Source: Quadrisphaera sp. RL12-1S | GTDB taxonomy: Bacteria > Actinomycetota > Actinomycetes > Actinomycetales > Quadrisphaeraceae | Direction of reading: 5' to 3' | Assembly: GCF_014270065.1 (NCBI RefSeq) | Contig: NZ_JACNME010000008.1 | Location: 62,001-126,000, forward strand | DNA: 64,000 bases | In this document: piece after piece, positions 16,846 to 26,956 of the stretch | Numbering within the stretch: the first letter of the stretch is position 1 | How the letters are laid out: each line of letters starts with the position of its first letter | Made by a program: the position numbers and the translations under genes | Notes under the pieces: model-generated | The model's input: the letters and a program-made list of their open reading frames with translations, nothing else | The model's database searches: none | What the model was told of the DNA's origin: nothing

Positions 16846-17463
16846 TCAGCCGAGCAGCCAGCCGTTCGCCTCGGCCAGCCGCACCGCCTCCGCCCGGGTG
16901 CGGGCCCCGGTCTTGCCGATGGCCGCCGAGAGGTGGTTGCGGACGGTGCCCTCGGACAGCCCCAGGGCGAACGCCAGGTCGGCCGCGGTGCCGCCGTCGC
17001 GGGCGGCGCGCAGCACCTGCGTCTCCCGCTCCGTGAGCGGGCTCGTGCCGGCGGCCAGGCTCTCCGCCGCCAGCGCCGGGTCCACCACGCGCAGCCCCGC
17101 GGCCACGCGGCGGACGGCGTCGGCCAGCTCCCGGGCGGGGGTGTCCTTGACCACGAAGCCCGAGGCGCCGGCCTCCATCGCGCGGCGCAGGTAGCCCGGG
17201 CGGCCGAAGGTGGTGACCACGAGCACGCGCGTGCCCGGGCAGGCGGCGCGCACCGCGGCGGTGGCCGCGATGCCGTCCAGGCCGGGCATCTCCACGTCGA
17301 GCAGGGCGACGTCGGGGCGGTGCTCGCGCACGACCGCCACCACCTCGTCACCGCGCGACACCTCGGCGACGACGTCGAGGTCGCTCTCCAGCTGCAGCAG
17401 CGCGGCGAGCGCGCCGCGGACGAGGGCCTGGTCGTCGGCGAGCAGCAGCCGCAGCGAGGTCAT
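16846..17463 (-). CDS. NarL/LuxR-family response regulator
   Basis: 205 aa. The receiver domain has the acidic pocket DD (10-11), phospho-acceptor D56 (VALLDVEMPG), Thr in VVTTFGRPGYL and Lys in FVVKDTPA. A LuxR-type helix-turn-helix follows (LTERETQVLRAARDGGTAADLAFALGLSEGTVRNHLS, read in two parts). The ATG overlaps the stop of the sensor kinase by 4 nt, so the pair is translationally coupled. It probably controls the upstream ABC transporter genes of the same operon. Confidence 0.94.
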   Translation of the reverse strand: MTSLRLLLADDQALVRGALAALLQLESDLDVVAEVSRGDEVVAVVREHRPDVALLDVEMPGLDGIAATAAVRAACPGTRVLVVTTFGRPGYLRRAMEAGASGFVVKDTPARELADAVRRVAAGLRVVDPALAAESLAAGTSPLTERETQVLRAARDGGTAADLAFALGLSEGTVRNHLSAAIGKTGARTRAEAVRLAEANGWLLG

Positions 17464-18764
17464 GCGCGCCCGCCCTCGTCGTCGTCGGCGACGTCGACGG
17501 CGGCGGGTCCGGGGACCGTGACGGCGAGGCGGAAGCCGCCCGCGCTGGAGCGGCCCGTGCTGACCCGCGCCCCGGCGCGCCGGGCGCGCTCGGCCAGGCC
17601 GCCGAGCCCGCTGCCGTCCGGTGCGCCGTCGGCGGATCGCGCGGGGCCGCGGCCGTCGTCGCTGACCACCAGCTCCACCGACGACAGCTCCACCCAGCAC
17701 TCCGAGGCGCGGGAGTGGCGGACCACGTTGGTGACGCCCTCGCGCACGGCCCACGCGAACACCTCCCGCAGCTCGGCGGGCAGCTCGGCGTCGACGCTGG
17801 CGGGCAGGTGCGCGGTGATGCCGGCGGCGGCGAGGGCCTGGCGGGCGCCGGCCAGCTCGGTGCCCAGGCTGGCCTCGCGGTACCCGGCCAGCGCCGCGCG
17901 GACGTCCGCCAGGGCGTCCCGCGAGAGGCGCTCCACCTCGTCCACCTCCGCCCTGGCGCGCTCCCGGGCGGCCTCGTCACCGGTCTCCAGCAGGCGCGAG
18001 GCGAGCTGCGCCTTGAGCGTCACCACCGTGAGGGAGTGGCCGAGGAGGTCGTGCAGGTCGCGGGCCACGCGGCCGCGCTCTTCCACCACGGCCAGGCGCG
18101 CGAGGTCCTGCTGGGCCAGGGCCAGCTGGCGGCCGCGGCGGGCGGTGGCGGTGACCCCGAAGATGGTGGTGCCGGCCAGGGCGGTGGACAGGGCGATGGA
18201 GTCGAGGTCTCCCAGGCGCGGGTCCGCGAACGGCGCGAGCAGGCAGCCGACCACGATGCCGAGGGAGATGACGACCCCCGCCACCCGCGGCAGCGCGAAG
18301 ATCGCGTAGACGGCCAGGAAGACGAAGGTCGCCGCGCCGTCGACGCCGGCACCCACGAACGACAGGGCCGACAGCACGACGAGCGAGGCGAAGGTGGTCC
18401 ACGCGACCCGCGGCTCCTGCTCCAGCGCCCACCCGTAGGCGTCGCGCTGGCGGTCGCGGAACGCCAGCGACCACAGGTAGAGCGCGGCGAAGGCGAGGAC
18501 CGCCACCACCGAGACGGTCCCGGAGGCCCGGTCGGGGTTGCGCAGCGCCGGCAGCAGCGGGTTGAGGAGGAACACCAGCCAGACCGCCGCCATGAGCCAG
18601 CCCCAGCGGCGCCACCGCCGCGCCGCGCGCGACGGGGGCGTCGGGGGCGACAGGGGTGCCGACGACGACGCCGACGACGACGCCGACGACGACGGCGCGA
18701 CGCCGGCCGCGGCAGCGGTGGCTGCGGCGGCCGGGGCGCTCGTCCTCACGGGAGCGATGGTCAC
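17460..18764 (-). CDS. Sensor histidine kinase, DesK/NarX-like (HisKA_3)
   Basis: 434 aa. The N-terminus is a Ser/Ala low-complexity stretch encoded by 12-bp repeats, followed by five or six membrane helices (about 55-200) with no large outer domain, so it likely senses a membrane-borne signal. The cytosolic part has the HisKA_3 phosphorylation site (RVARDLHDLLGHSLTVV, phospho-His after DL), the N-box (REGVTNVVRHS) and the G-box (DDGRGP, then GSGLGGLAERARRAG). The GTG overlaps the permease stop by 4 nt and the response regulator follows by overlap. This is the layout of exporter-linked sensors for antimicrobials or lipid stress. Confidence 0.92.
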   Translation of the reverse strand: MTIAPVRTSAPAAAATAAAAGVAPSSSASSSASSSAPLSPPTPPSRAARRWRRWGWLMAAVWLVFLLNPLLPALRNPDRASGTVSVVAVLAFAALYLWSLAFRDRQRDAYGWALEQEPRVAWTTFASLVVLSALSFVGAGVDGAATFVFLAVYAIFALPRVAGVVISLGIVVGCLLAPFADPRLGDLDSIALSTALAGTTIFGVTATARRGRQLALAQQDLARLAVVEERGRVARDLHDLLGHSLTVVTLKAQLASRLLETGDEAARERARAEVDEVERLSRDALADVRAALAGYREASLGTELAGARQALAAAGITAHLPASVDAELPAELREVFAWAVREGVTNVVRHSRASECWVELSSVELVVSDDGRGPARSADGAPDGSGLGGLAERARRAGARVSTGRSSAGGFRLAVTVPGPAAVDVADDDEGGRA

Positions 18765-19549
18765 ACGCGGGCGGTGTCGCGGCGGAACAGCCAGGCCGCG
18801 GCGGCGCCGAACAGCAGTGCCCACACCACCAGGCTGGCCGCGCCGGCAGCGACGCTCGACTCGTGGGCGAAGGGGTGGCGGGCCAGCACGCTGGGGCCCC
18901 ACGCGGGGGTGAGGGCGGCGATGTGCCGCATCGTCGTCCCGAAGATCGACAGCGGGACGAAGAGGCCGCCCACCATCGCCAGCAGCGACATCCCAGCACC
19001 CACCACCTGCATCGCGTTCTCCGCGGGCACGAGGTAGCCGACGGCCAGCCCGAGCGCCGCGAACGGGACGGCGCCCAGCCACGCGGCGAGCGCGGCCACG
19101 GCCCAGTCCCCCGCGGGCAGGCGGCCGCCCATGACGGCCCCCACCGCCAGGACGACGACGACGGGCAGCGCCGCCAGCACCAGCGCCGTCAGGACCTTGG
19201 TGACCACCTGGGCGGCGGGGCGCAGCGGCGTGAGGCGCAGCTGGCGGCTCCAGCCCGTGCTGCGCTCGATGGAGACGGCGGCTCCGGTGACCGCCGCGGC
19301 GACCATCGCGCCGTAGACGGCGAAGTTGACCGCCACGTACGCCTTGCCCTGCGGGTCGGACTGCGCGCCGGAGAAGCTCAGGACGAACACCACCGGGAGC
19401 ACCACGCTGAAGACGAGGGTGCGCCGGTTGCGCAGGAGCCGCCGCAGCTCGAGGCGGACGTAGGTCGGGTTGACCAGCGGGCGGCGCACCGCGCCCGTCG
19501 TCGTCAGCGCCGTCGTGGTGGCCGTCGTGGTGGCCGTGGTGGTGGTCAT
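18761..19549 (-). CDS. ABC-2 type exporter permease
   Basis: 262 aa with six membrane helices of the ABC-2 fold. After a Thr-rich N-terminus (TTTT repeats encoded by GTGGTGGCC-like units) comes the usual amphipathic start (NPTYVRLELRRLLRNRRTLVF) and a central STGWSRQLRLTPLRP coupling loop. Its ATG overlaps the ATPase gene stop and its own stop overlaps the kinase start. Together with the ATPase it forms a half-transporter pair that probably works as a tetramer to export a drug, lipid or peptide. Confidence 0.9.
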   Translation of the reverse strand: MTTTTATTTATTTALTTTGAVRRPLVNPTYVRLELRRLLRNRRTLVFSVVLPVVFVLSFSGAQSDPQGKAYVAVNFAVYGAMVAAAVTGAAVSIERSTGWSRQLRLTPLRPAAQVVTKVLTALVLAALPVVVVLAVGAVMGGRLPAGDWAVAALAAWLGAVPFAALGLAVGYLVPAENAMQVVGAGMSLLAMVGGLFVPLSIFGTTMRHIAALTPAWGPSVLARHPFAHESSVAAGAASLVVWALLFGAAAAWLFRRDTARV

Positions 19550-20550
19550 CGCTGCTCCTGCGAGGTGCTGGGGGTGCCGGTGGTGGGCTGGGTGAGGGCC
19601 ACGAAGGTGTCCTCCAGGCCGCGGGACGTGACCTCGAGGTCACGGCTCGGGGTCCGGGTGAGCAGGTGGCGGGCCAGGGCGTCGGAGTCGGTGGTGTGCG
19701 CCGTGACGGTGCTGCCCGCCAGGGAGACGGACTCGACGCCGTCCAGGTCGCCGAGGCGGTCCACCTCCGCGGGGGTGGCGCCCGGCCAGGTGGCGCGCAC
19801 CGTGCGACCGGAGGACATGGCGCGCACCTGCGCGGCGGTGCCGTCGGCCACCACGCGCCCGCGGCTGACCAGCACCACGCGGTCGGCGTAGGCGTCGGCC
19901 TCCTCGAGGTAGTGGGTCGCGAAGACCACGGTGCGGCCCTTGGCCGCATCCGCCTGGATGGCGCCCCAGAAGGCGCGGCGGCCCTCGACGTCCATCCCGG
20001 TGGTGGGCTCGTCGAGCACGAGCAGGCGCGGGTCGGGCAGGAGCGCCAGGGCGAAGCGCAGCCGCTGCTGCTCACCGCCGGAGCACTTCCCCACCCGGCG
20101 GCCGGCGATCCCCGCGATGCCGGCGCGCTCCATGACGGCGTACAGCGGCTGGTGGCTGGCGAACAGGCTCGCGGTGAGCTGCACCGTCTCGGCCACGGTG
20201 AGGTCCTTGAGCAGGCCGCCGGTCTGCATGACCGCGGAGATCCACCCCCGGTCCACCGCGTCGCGCGGCGTGGTGCCGCACACCTCCACGGTGCCCGAGG
20301 TGGGCTGGGCCAGGCCGAGCACCACGTCGAGGGTGCTGGTCTTGCCGGCGCCGTTCGGCCCGAGGAAGGCCACCACCTCTCCGGGCTCGATGCGCAGGTC
20401 GATGCCGTCGACGGCGGTGACCGCGCCGAAGCGCTGGGTGAGACCGCGCAGGAGGAGGGCCGGGGCGCCGGGGGCGGGGGCTGCGGGGTGGGCCGCGCGC
20501 GCGGTCCCCCGGGGCTGCGCGCCCCGCGCGGTGGTGGTCGCTGTGCTCAT
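19546..20550 (-). CDS. ABC exporter ATPase
   Basis: 334 aa, first gene of the four-gene operon. Walker A is GPNGAGKTST, the Q-loop lies in AVMQTGG, the signature is CSGGEQQRLRFAL, Walker B is RLLVLDEPTTGMD and the switch His is in FATHYLEEAD. Together these give a complete nucleotide-binding domain of the DrrA/CcmA type, followed by a C-terminal extension of about 90 aa often seen in drug and lipid exporters. The first 30 residues are Ala/Pro-rich and variable. All downstream genes overlap by 4 nt, so one promoter upstream of 20550 probably drives the set. Confidence 0.93.
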   Translation of the reverse strand: MSTATTTARGAQPRGTARAAHPAAPAPGAPALLLRGLTQRFGAVTAVDGIDLRIEPGEVVAFLGPNGAGKTSTLDVVLGLAQPTSGTVEVCGTTPRDAVDRGWISAVMQTGGLLKDLTVAETVQLTASLFASHQPLYAVMERAGIAGIAGRRVGKCSGGEQQRLRFALALLPDPRLLVLDEPTTGMDVEGRRAFWGAIQADAAKGRTVVFATHYLEEADAYADRVVLVSRGRVVADGTAAQVRAMSSGRTVRATWPGATPAEVDRLGDLDGVESVSLAGSTVTAHTTDSDALARHLLTRTPSRDLEVTSRGLEDTFVALTQPTTGTPSTSQEQR

Positions 20551-20594
20551 GGGACGAGCCTGGCGGCCGGGGGCCCGCCGTCCCTGGGCCTGGC

Positions 20595-20613
20595 GTCACG
20601 ACCTGCCCGTGAC
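20595..20613. promoter_or_regulatory. Inverted repeat upstream of the ABC operon
   Basis: GTCACG, 7 nt, CGTGAC, placed 45-63 nt before the ATPase start and after the stop of the preceding regulator gene. It could be an operator for the operon's own response regulator or simply a weak terminator for the upstream gene. Confidence 0.3.
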
Positions 20614-20631
20614 AGGTGTCAGGGGTGGGGC

Positions 20632-21348
20632 TCAGCGGGCGCGGGCCAGCCGGTACTCGACCTCCGGGCGGCCCGTGCCGCCGTAGCGCTGGTGCCGCTC
20701 GAGCTCACCGGCCTCCGTGAGGTGCTCCAGGTAGCGACGGGCGGTGACCCGGGAGGTGCCGCACGTGGCCGCCACCTCCGAGGCGGAGGCGCCCACCGCG
20801 GGACCCGCCGCGGTGACCGCTCGGCGCACCGCCTCCAGGGTCTCCGGCGCCAGCCCTGAGGGCAGGGCCGCCCCGGCGCTGCTGCGCAGGGCGGCGAAGG
20901 CGCGGTCGACGTCGCCCTGGTCCAGCGGGGCCTCGCGCGCGTCGTCGCCGTGCAGCTGGGCGCGGAAGTCGAGGTAGCGGGTCAGCTTCTCCTCGAAGGA
21001 GCGGCGGGTGAACGGCTTGAGCAGGTACTGCACCACGCCCAGGGAGACGGCCGCGCGCACGGCGTGCAGGTCGCGGGTGGACGTGACGGCGATGACGTCA
21101 CCGGTCCAGCGGGCGGCCCGCAGGGAGCGCACCAGGTCGAGCCCGTGCCCGTCGGGCAGGTCGAGGTCGAGCAGCACGAGGTCCACCGGCGCCTCGCGGG
21201 GGGCGGCCCTCAGCACGGCGACCGCGTCGCGGACCGTCCCCGCGGTGCCCGCCAGCACCAGGCCCCGCACCCCGGTGACGTACTGGGCGTGCGCTGCCGC
21301 CAGGACCGCCTCGTCCTCCACGACCAGCACCCGCACCGCACCGCTCAC
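20632..21348 (-). CDS. CitB/DctR-family response regulator
   Basis: 238 aa. The receiver domain has an acidic ED pair (11-12), phospho-acceptor D61 (DLVLLDLDLPDGHG), Thr in AVTSTRDL and Lys in LLKPFTRRSFEEK. The C-terminal half is the CitB-type winged helix (GASASEVAATCGTSRVTARRYLEHL, then RYGGTGRPEVEYRL). The GTG overlaps the sensor stop by 4 nt. The pair diverges from dctA, so the expected role is dicarboxylate- or citrate-dependent activation of that carrier. Confidence 0.92.
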   Translation of the reverse strand: MSGAVRVLVVEDEAVLAAAHAQYVTGVRGLVLAGTAGTVRDAVAVLRAAPREAPVDLVLLDLDLPDGHGLDLVRSLRAARWTGDVIAVTSTRDLHAVRAAVSLGVVQYLLKPFTRRSFEEKLTRYLDFRAQLHGDDAREAPLDQGDVDRAFAALRSSAGAALPSGLAPETLEAVRRAVTAAGPAVGASASEVAATCGTSRVTARRYLEHLTEAGELERHQRYGGTGRPEVEYRLARAR

Positions 21349-22976
21349 GCGAGGCCCGCCAGCGGGAGCCGCACCTCGAACGTGGAGCCGTCGACGTCCA
21401 CCGTGCCGCGGCGGCGGCGGACCACCTGGTCGACCAGGGACAGCCCCAGCCCCCGTCCCGCGGCGGTCGCGGCCACCTTGGTGGTCCAGCCGCGGGTGAA
21501 GGCGGCGTCGACGAGGTCGTCGGGCAGGCCGGGGCCGCTGTCGCTGACCCTGAGCAGCAGGTCCGGGCCGTCAGGGCGCACGCCCACGAGGACCTCGCGC
21601 CCCTCGCCGTCGGCGCGGGCGTCCAGGCCGGCCACCGCGTCGACGGCGTTGTCGATGAGGTTGCCGAGCACCGTGACCAGGTCGCGTCCCGCCGACGGGC
21701 TGGTGGCGAGCCCGGCAGGCAGGAACGAGCCCGGCTCCACCTGCACGGTCACGGCCCGCTCCGCGGCCTGGGCGGTCTTGCCCAGCAGCACCGCGGCCAC
21801 CACCGGCTCCTCGATGCTCTCCACCACCCGGTCGGTGAGCCGCTGGCTGACCGCCAGCTGCTCGACGGCGTACTCGACAGCACGGTCGGGGTGCCCCGTC
21901 TCCACGAGGACGACGACGGTGTGCAGGCGGTTGGCGGCCTCGTGCGCCTGTGAGCGCAGCGCCTCCGACAGCGCCCGGGTGGAGTCGAGCTCACCGGTGA
22001 GCTCCTCCAGCTCGGTGCGGTCGCGCAGGGTCATCACCGTCCCGTGACGGCGCCCCGCCCACTCCACCCGCGACTGGCTGACCACGAGCACCCGCTCGTC
22101 CGTGAGGTGGGTCTCGTCGGTGGCCTCGCGCCCGTCCACCAGCAGGTCGCGCAGCGAGGGAGCCACCGGGAGACCGGCCGCGGGGCTGCCCACCGGGTCC
22201 GCGCCGGCCCCGTCCAGGCCCAGCAGGCGCCGGCCCTCGTCGTTGGCCACCCCCACCCTGCCGCTCGGGTCGACGACGACGAGCCCCTCGCGCACCGAGT
22301 GCAGCACCGCCTCGTGGGAGGAGTACATGCGCTCGAGCTCCTCGCTGCCCATGCCGTGCGTCTGGCGGCGCAGGCGCCGGGACACCAGGGCGCTGCCCGC
22401 GAGCGCCACGAGCATGAGGCCCCCGAGGGCGGCCAGCGGCACGGGCAGGCTGCGCAGGAACTCCTGGTCCAGCTGCGCGGTGGTCACCCCGACGGCCACG
22501 AGCGCCACCACGGGGCGTCCGCCGTCCGCCGCCGTCGTCGTCGTCCCGAAGACGGGGACGACGGCCCGCACCGAGGCCCCGAGGGTGCCGGTGTAGGTCT
22601 CGGTGTAGGGCTGGCCGGCCAGGGCCTGCTCGCGCGAGCCCAGGTAGGTCCTGCCGATCTCCGCCGGGTTCGGGTGGGTCCAGCGGGTGCCGTCGGGCGC
22701 CATGATCGTGATGAAGGAGATCCCGGCCTCGGAGCGGACGGCCTCGGCGAAGGGCTGCAGGGCCGCGGTCGCGCTGCCCGGGTCGGTGCGCTCGGCGGCC
22801 GCGGCCTGGACCACCTCGGGGCTCAGCGCGATGGCCTCGGCGATGCCCAGCACGCGCTGGGAGGCGGCAGCCTGGTCGCGGCGCACGTCGAGCACCGCGT
22901 CGAGGGCGGCGACCCCGAGGAGCAGGACGACGAGCAGAGCCGCCTGCAGGGCGAGCAGCTGACGCGCGAGCGACAT
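21345..22976 (-). CDS. Sensor histidine kinase, CitA/DcuS/DctS type
   Basis: 543 aa. An N-terminal helix, an extracytoplasmic PAS-like ligand domain (about 35-170, with ISFITIMAPDGTRWTHPNP and IGRTYLG typical of the Cache/CitA fold), a second helix (about 180-205), a cytosolic PAS (AVLHSVREGLVVVDPSGRV), then the kinase core with the HE motif (RSQAHEAANRLHTV) and ATPase boxes (NLIDNAVDAV, DSGPGLP, GRGLGLSLV). The ATG at 22976 is preferred; in-frame GTGs at 22985 and 23000 are alternatives. It faces dctA across 184 bp with a shared operator candidate and probably senses the C4-dicarboxylate that DctA imports. Confidence 0.92.
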   Translation of the reverse strand: MSLARQLLALQAALLVVLLLGVAALDAVLDVRRDQAAASQRVLGIAEAIALSPEVVQAAAAERTDPGSATAALQPFAEAVRSEAGISFITIMAPDGTRWTHPNPAEIGRTYLGSREQALAGQPYTETYTGTLGASVRAVVPVFGTTTTAADGGRPVVALVAVGVTTAQLDQEFLRSLPVPLAALGGLMLVALAGSALVSRRLRRQTHGMGSEELERMYSSHEAVLHSVREGLVVVDPSGRVGVANDEGRRLLGLDGAGADPVGSPAAGLPVAPSLRDLLVDGREATDETHLTDERVLVVSQSRVEWAGRRHGTVMTLRDRTELEELTGELDSTRALSEALRSQAHEAANRLHTVVVLVETGHPDRAVEYAVEQLAVSQRLTDRVVESIEEPVVAAVLLGKTAQAAERAVTVQVEPGSFLPAGLATSPSAGRDLVTVLGNLIDNAVDAVAGLDARADGEGREVLVGVRPDGPDLLLRVSDSGPGLPDDLVDAAFTRGWTTKVAATAAGRGLGLSLVDQVVRRRRGTVDVDGSTFEVRLPLAGLA

Positions 22977-23029
22977 CGCCCGCACCCGGGACCCGAGCAC
23001 CCCCACAGGATGCAGTGCTGGTCGCGGGC

Positions 23030-23048
23030 TGTGAACACAAGGTTCACA
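23030..23048. promoter_or_regulatory. Candidate operator between the sensor gene and dctA
   Basis: Perfect inverted repeat TGTGAAC, 5 nt, GTTCACA, in the 184-bp divergent gap, about 115 bp before dctA. It is the only strong dyad in the gap and lies where the CitB-type regulator encoded next door could bind to control both directions. Binding is inferred, not shown. Confidence 0.5.
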
Positions 23049-23160
23049 ACGACGACACCCCCGGCGGCACCGGGCAGCCTTCAGGACAGACGGGCTGTGA
23101 CCCGTGGCACACCGGAGCGGAGCAGCCCCGGTCTCACGACGACGTGGAGGTGCGCTGATC

Positions 23161-24606
23161 ATGAGCAGCTCGGCAGCTGCGGTCCCGGCCGGGACCGCCC
23201 CCAGGAAGCACAGGGACAAGTCCCACTGGCTGTACATCGCGGTGATCGTCGCGGTGGCGGCCGGCATCGTCCTGGGCCTGACCGCCCCGGAGACCGCCAA
23301 GGGCATGAAGCCCATCGGTGACGCCTTCATCTCGCTGGTCAAGATGATGATCGGCCCGGTGATCTTCTGCACCATCGTCCTGGGCATCGGTTCCATCCGG
23401 AAGGCAGCGACCGTCGGCAAGGTCGGCGGCATCGCCCTCGGCTACTTCCTGGCGATGTCGACGTTCGCCCTGGTCATCGGCCTCATCGTCGGCAACGTCA
23501 TCCACCCCGGTGACGGGCTGACCATCTCCGACGCCAGCGCGGCTGCGGCGCAGAAGGCCGCGGCGACCGCCGCCGAGGCCTCGGCGGAGCACCCCGGCGT
23601 CATCGGCTTCATCACCGGCCTCATCCCCACCACGCTGTTCTCGGCGCTCGTGCAGGAGCAGGTGCTGCAGGTCCTCGCCGTCGCGCTCCTCGTCGGCTTT
23701 GCGCTCCAGACCATGGGCGACGCCGGCAAGCCGCTGCTCGACCTGGTCGGCCACGTGCAGAAGCTCGTCTTCAAGATCCTCGCCTGGGTGATGTGGCTGG
23801 CCCCGATCGGCGCGTTCGGCGCCATCGCCGCCGTGGTCGGCGCCACCGGCGTCGACGCCCTCAAGGCGCTCGCCATCCTCATGGGCGCCTTCTACCTGAC
23901 CTGCGCCGTCTTCGTCTTCGTCATCCTCGGCACGATCCTGCGGATCGCCACCGGCGTGAACATCTTCAGCCTGCTGAAGTACCTCGGCCGCGAGTTCCTG
24001 CTCATCGTCTCGACGTCCTCCTCCGAGACCGCGCTGCCCCGCCTCATCGCCAAGATGGAGCACCTGGGCGTGGCCCGTCCCGTCGTCGGGATCGTCGTGC
24101 CGACCGGGTACTCCTTCAACCTCGACGGCACCGCGATCTACCTGACGATGGCCTCGATCTTCATCGCCGACGCCATGGGCACCCCGCTGTCCGTCAGCGC
24201 CCAGATCGGCCTGCTGCTCTTCATGATCCTCGCCTCCAAGGGCGCCGCCGGCGTCACCGGCGCCGGCCTGGCCACCCTCGCCGGCGGCCTCTCGGCCCAC
24301 GCCCCGGCCCTGGTCCCCGGTGTCGGCTTCATCGTGGGCATCGACAGGTTCATGTCCGAGGCCCGCGCCGTCACCAACTTCTCCGGCAACGCGGTGGCCA
24401 CGGTGCTCGTCGGCACCTGGACCAAGCAGATCGACTCCGGCCGCGTCAAGGCCGTCCTCTCCGGCGGCCTGCCCTTCGACGAGTCGAGCCTCGCGGCCGA
24501 CAGCGCCCACGGCGCCCCGACCGCCGGCCCGGTGGCCCCGTCCCAGCTCGCCGGTGACCTCGACCTCTCGGGCGACCGTCCGCTGGCGGGCAGCACCCAG
24601 CGCTGA
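23161..24606 (+). CDS. dctA: C4-dicarboxylate/cation symporter DctA (DAACS family)
   Basis: Imports succinate, fumarate, malate or similar acids together with cations. 481 aa with the Glt fold: about eight helices and two re-entrant loops. The Ser-rich hairpin-1 motif (STSSSETALPRLIAKME) and the substrate/cation motif (GYSFNLDGTAIYLTMA) are intact, and the second hairpin reads SKGAAGVTGAGL. The ATG has GGAGG 10 nt upstream; a longer in-frame start at 23104 is unlikely. It is divergent from its probable two-component regulators. The C-terminal tail is Ala/Pro/Asp-rich and variable. Confidence 0.93.
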   Translation: MSSSAAAVPAGTAPRKHRDKSHWLYIAVIVAVAAGIVLGLTAPETAKGMKPIGDAFISLVKMMIGPVIFCTIVLGIGSIRKAATVGKVGGIALGYFLAMSTFALVIGLIVGNVIHPGDGLTISDASAAAAQKAAATAAEASAEHPGVIGFITGLIPTTLFSALVQEQVLQVLAVALLVGFALQTMGDAGKPLLDLVGHVQKLVFKILAWVMWLAPIGAFGAIAAVVGATGVDALKALAILMGAFYLTCAVFVFVILGTILRIATGVNIFSLLKYLGREFLLIVSTSSSETALPRLIAKMEHLGVARPVVGIVVPTGYSFNLDGTAIYLTMASIFIADAMGTPLSVSAQIGLLLFMILASKGAAGVTGAGLATLAGGLSAHAPALVPGVGFIVGIDRFMSEARAVTNFSGNAVATVLVGTWTKQIDSGRVKAVLSGGLPFDESSLAADSAHGAPTAGPVAPSQLAGDLDLSGDRPLAGSTQR

Positions 24607-24684
24607 CGCCGCACCTCCCGACGCCCGGACGCCGGTCTCCCCCGAGGAGGCCGGCGTCCGGTGCGTCTGCGCCCGTCCCCTCTT

Positions 24685-24735
24685 GGCTCAGGGTGGCCCT
24701 GGTCCGATGTCGATGGACCGGGGCCACCCTGAGCC
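24685..24735. terminator. 21-bp inverted repeat between convergent dctA and PilZ genes
   Basis: Arms 24685-24705 and 24715-24735 pair over 21 bp with a single G-T mismatch and a 9-nt loop. It ends 21 nt before the PilZ stop. Without a T-run it resembles the bidirectional hairpins common between convergent actinobacterial genes, but its length is unusual. Confidence 0.6.
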
Positions 24736-24755
24736 ATCGAGGAGGCGGGCAGGCG

Positions 24756-25409
24756 TCAGGCGGACGAGGCGCCGGCCTGCTCCCGCTCGCTGCTGATCCG
24801 CCCGAGCACGGCGCGCTCGATGCGCGTGGCGTCCGCGTCGGCGAGGTCGATGAAGCTGAGGGCCACCTCGGCGCGCTCGGCGTCGACGCGCACGACGCGG
24901 GCGGCGGCGGTGACGGTCTCCTCGGCGTCGACCTCCACCACCAGCTCCACCTCGTCGTCGGCGGCGGCGCCGAGGTTGGCCAGGGCGGCGTCGGTGGCGA
25001 GCACCACGCGGGCGCCGGTGCGCGACAGGTCGATGGTGCGGGCGGCGGCGGCCACCCTGCCGCGCAGCTGCGCGCGGCGGGCGATGTCGGCGCGGGGCTC
25101 GGCGCGCTGCTGCTCGGTGGCCAGGGCCAGCACACCGGTGAGCATGAGCTCGCCGTCGACGGCGGTGCCCTCGGCCACCGCCTCGAGCACCACGGCGGCA
25201 CCGCCGGCGGTCTGCAGGTGCGCCCACACGGGTTCGTCGGCGAGGGAGGCGGCCCCCGCGTCGTCGAGGGTGACGACGGCGGTGGCGACGAGCCCGGCGG
25301 GGCTCGTGCTCCAGTCGGACAGCGTCCCGCGCTGCTCGGGCCCCCCGGAGATCGGCAGGAGGCGCACGGGGCCGCCCACCGGCGGCACCTGGTCGGGGGT
25401 CACGAACAC
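24756..25409 (-). CDS. PilZ-domain c-di-GMP receptor
   Basis: A 217-aa cytosolic protein. The C-terminal half is a PilZ domain with the two c-di-GMP contacts: an Arg motif (RRAQLRGRV, RxxxR) and DLSRTGARV (D/NxSxxG). The N-terminal half (about 1-95) is a second beta-barrel-like region, as in YcgR-type flanking domains. The GTG at 25409 is favoured because TAGGGT ends exactly 7 nt upstream; the GTG at 25418 overlaps that box. No flagellar or cellulose gene is adjacent. A GGDEF cyclase lies about 9 kb away in this window and may supply the ligand. Confidence 0.85.
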   Translation of the reverse strand: MFVTPDQVPPVGGPVRLLPISGGPEQRGTLSDWSTSPAGLVATAVVTLDDAGAASLADEPVWAHLQTAGGAAVVLEAVAEGTAVDGELMLTGVLALATEQQRAEPRADIARRAQLRGRVAAAARTIDLSRTGARVVLATDAALANLGAAADDEVELVVEVDAEETVTAAARVVRVDAERAEVALSFIDLADADATRIERAVLGRISSEREQAGASSA

Positions 25410-25416
25410 GCTGGCC

Positions 25417-25422
25417 ACCCTA
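25417..25422 (-). promoter_or_regulatory. -10 box of the PilZ gene (leaderless)
   Basis: TAGGGT on the minus strand, 7 nt before the GTG at 25409. It excludes the earlier GTG at 25418, which it overlaps. Confidence 0.45.
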
Positions 25423-25461
25423 GGGGTGACGGCGTGTCGCAGTCAGCGTTTCCGCAGGAGC

Positions 25462-25498
25462 GGACCACCGGCCGCCCTCAGCGGACGGCCGGTGGTCC
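25462..25498 (-). terminator. Terminator hairpin downstream of glyS
   Basis: GGACCACCGGCC pairs perfectly with GGCCGGTGGTCC (12 bp) around a 13-nt loop, 40 nt past the glyS stop codon. Confidence 0.65.
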
Positions 25499-25537
25499 CC
25501 CCCCGCGGGGGCGGGCTGGAGCCGGGAGGGCCCGGGG

Positions 25538-26956
<1,419 letters not shown>

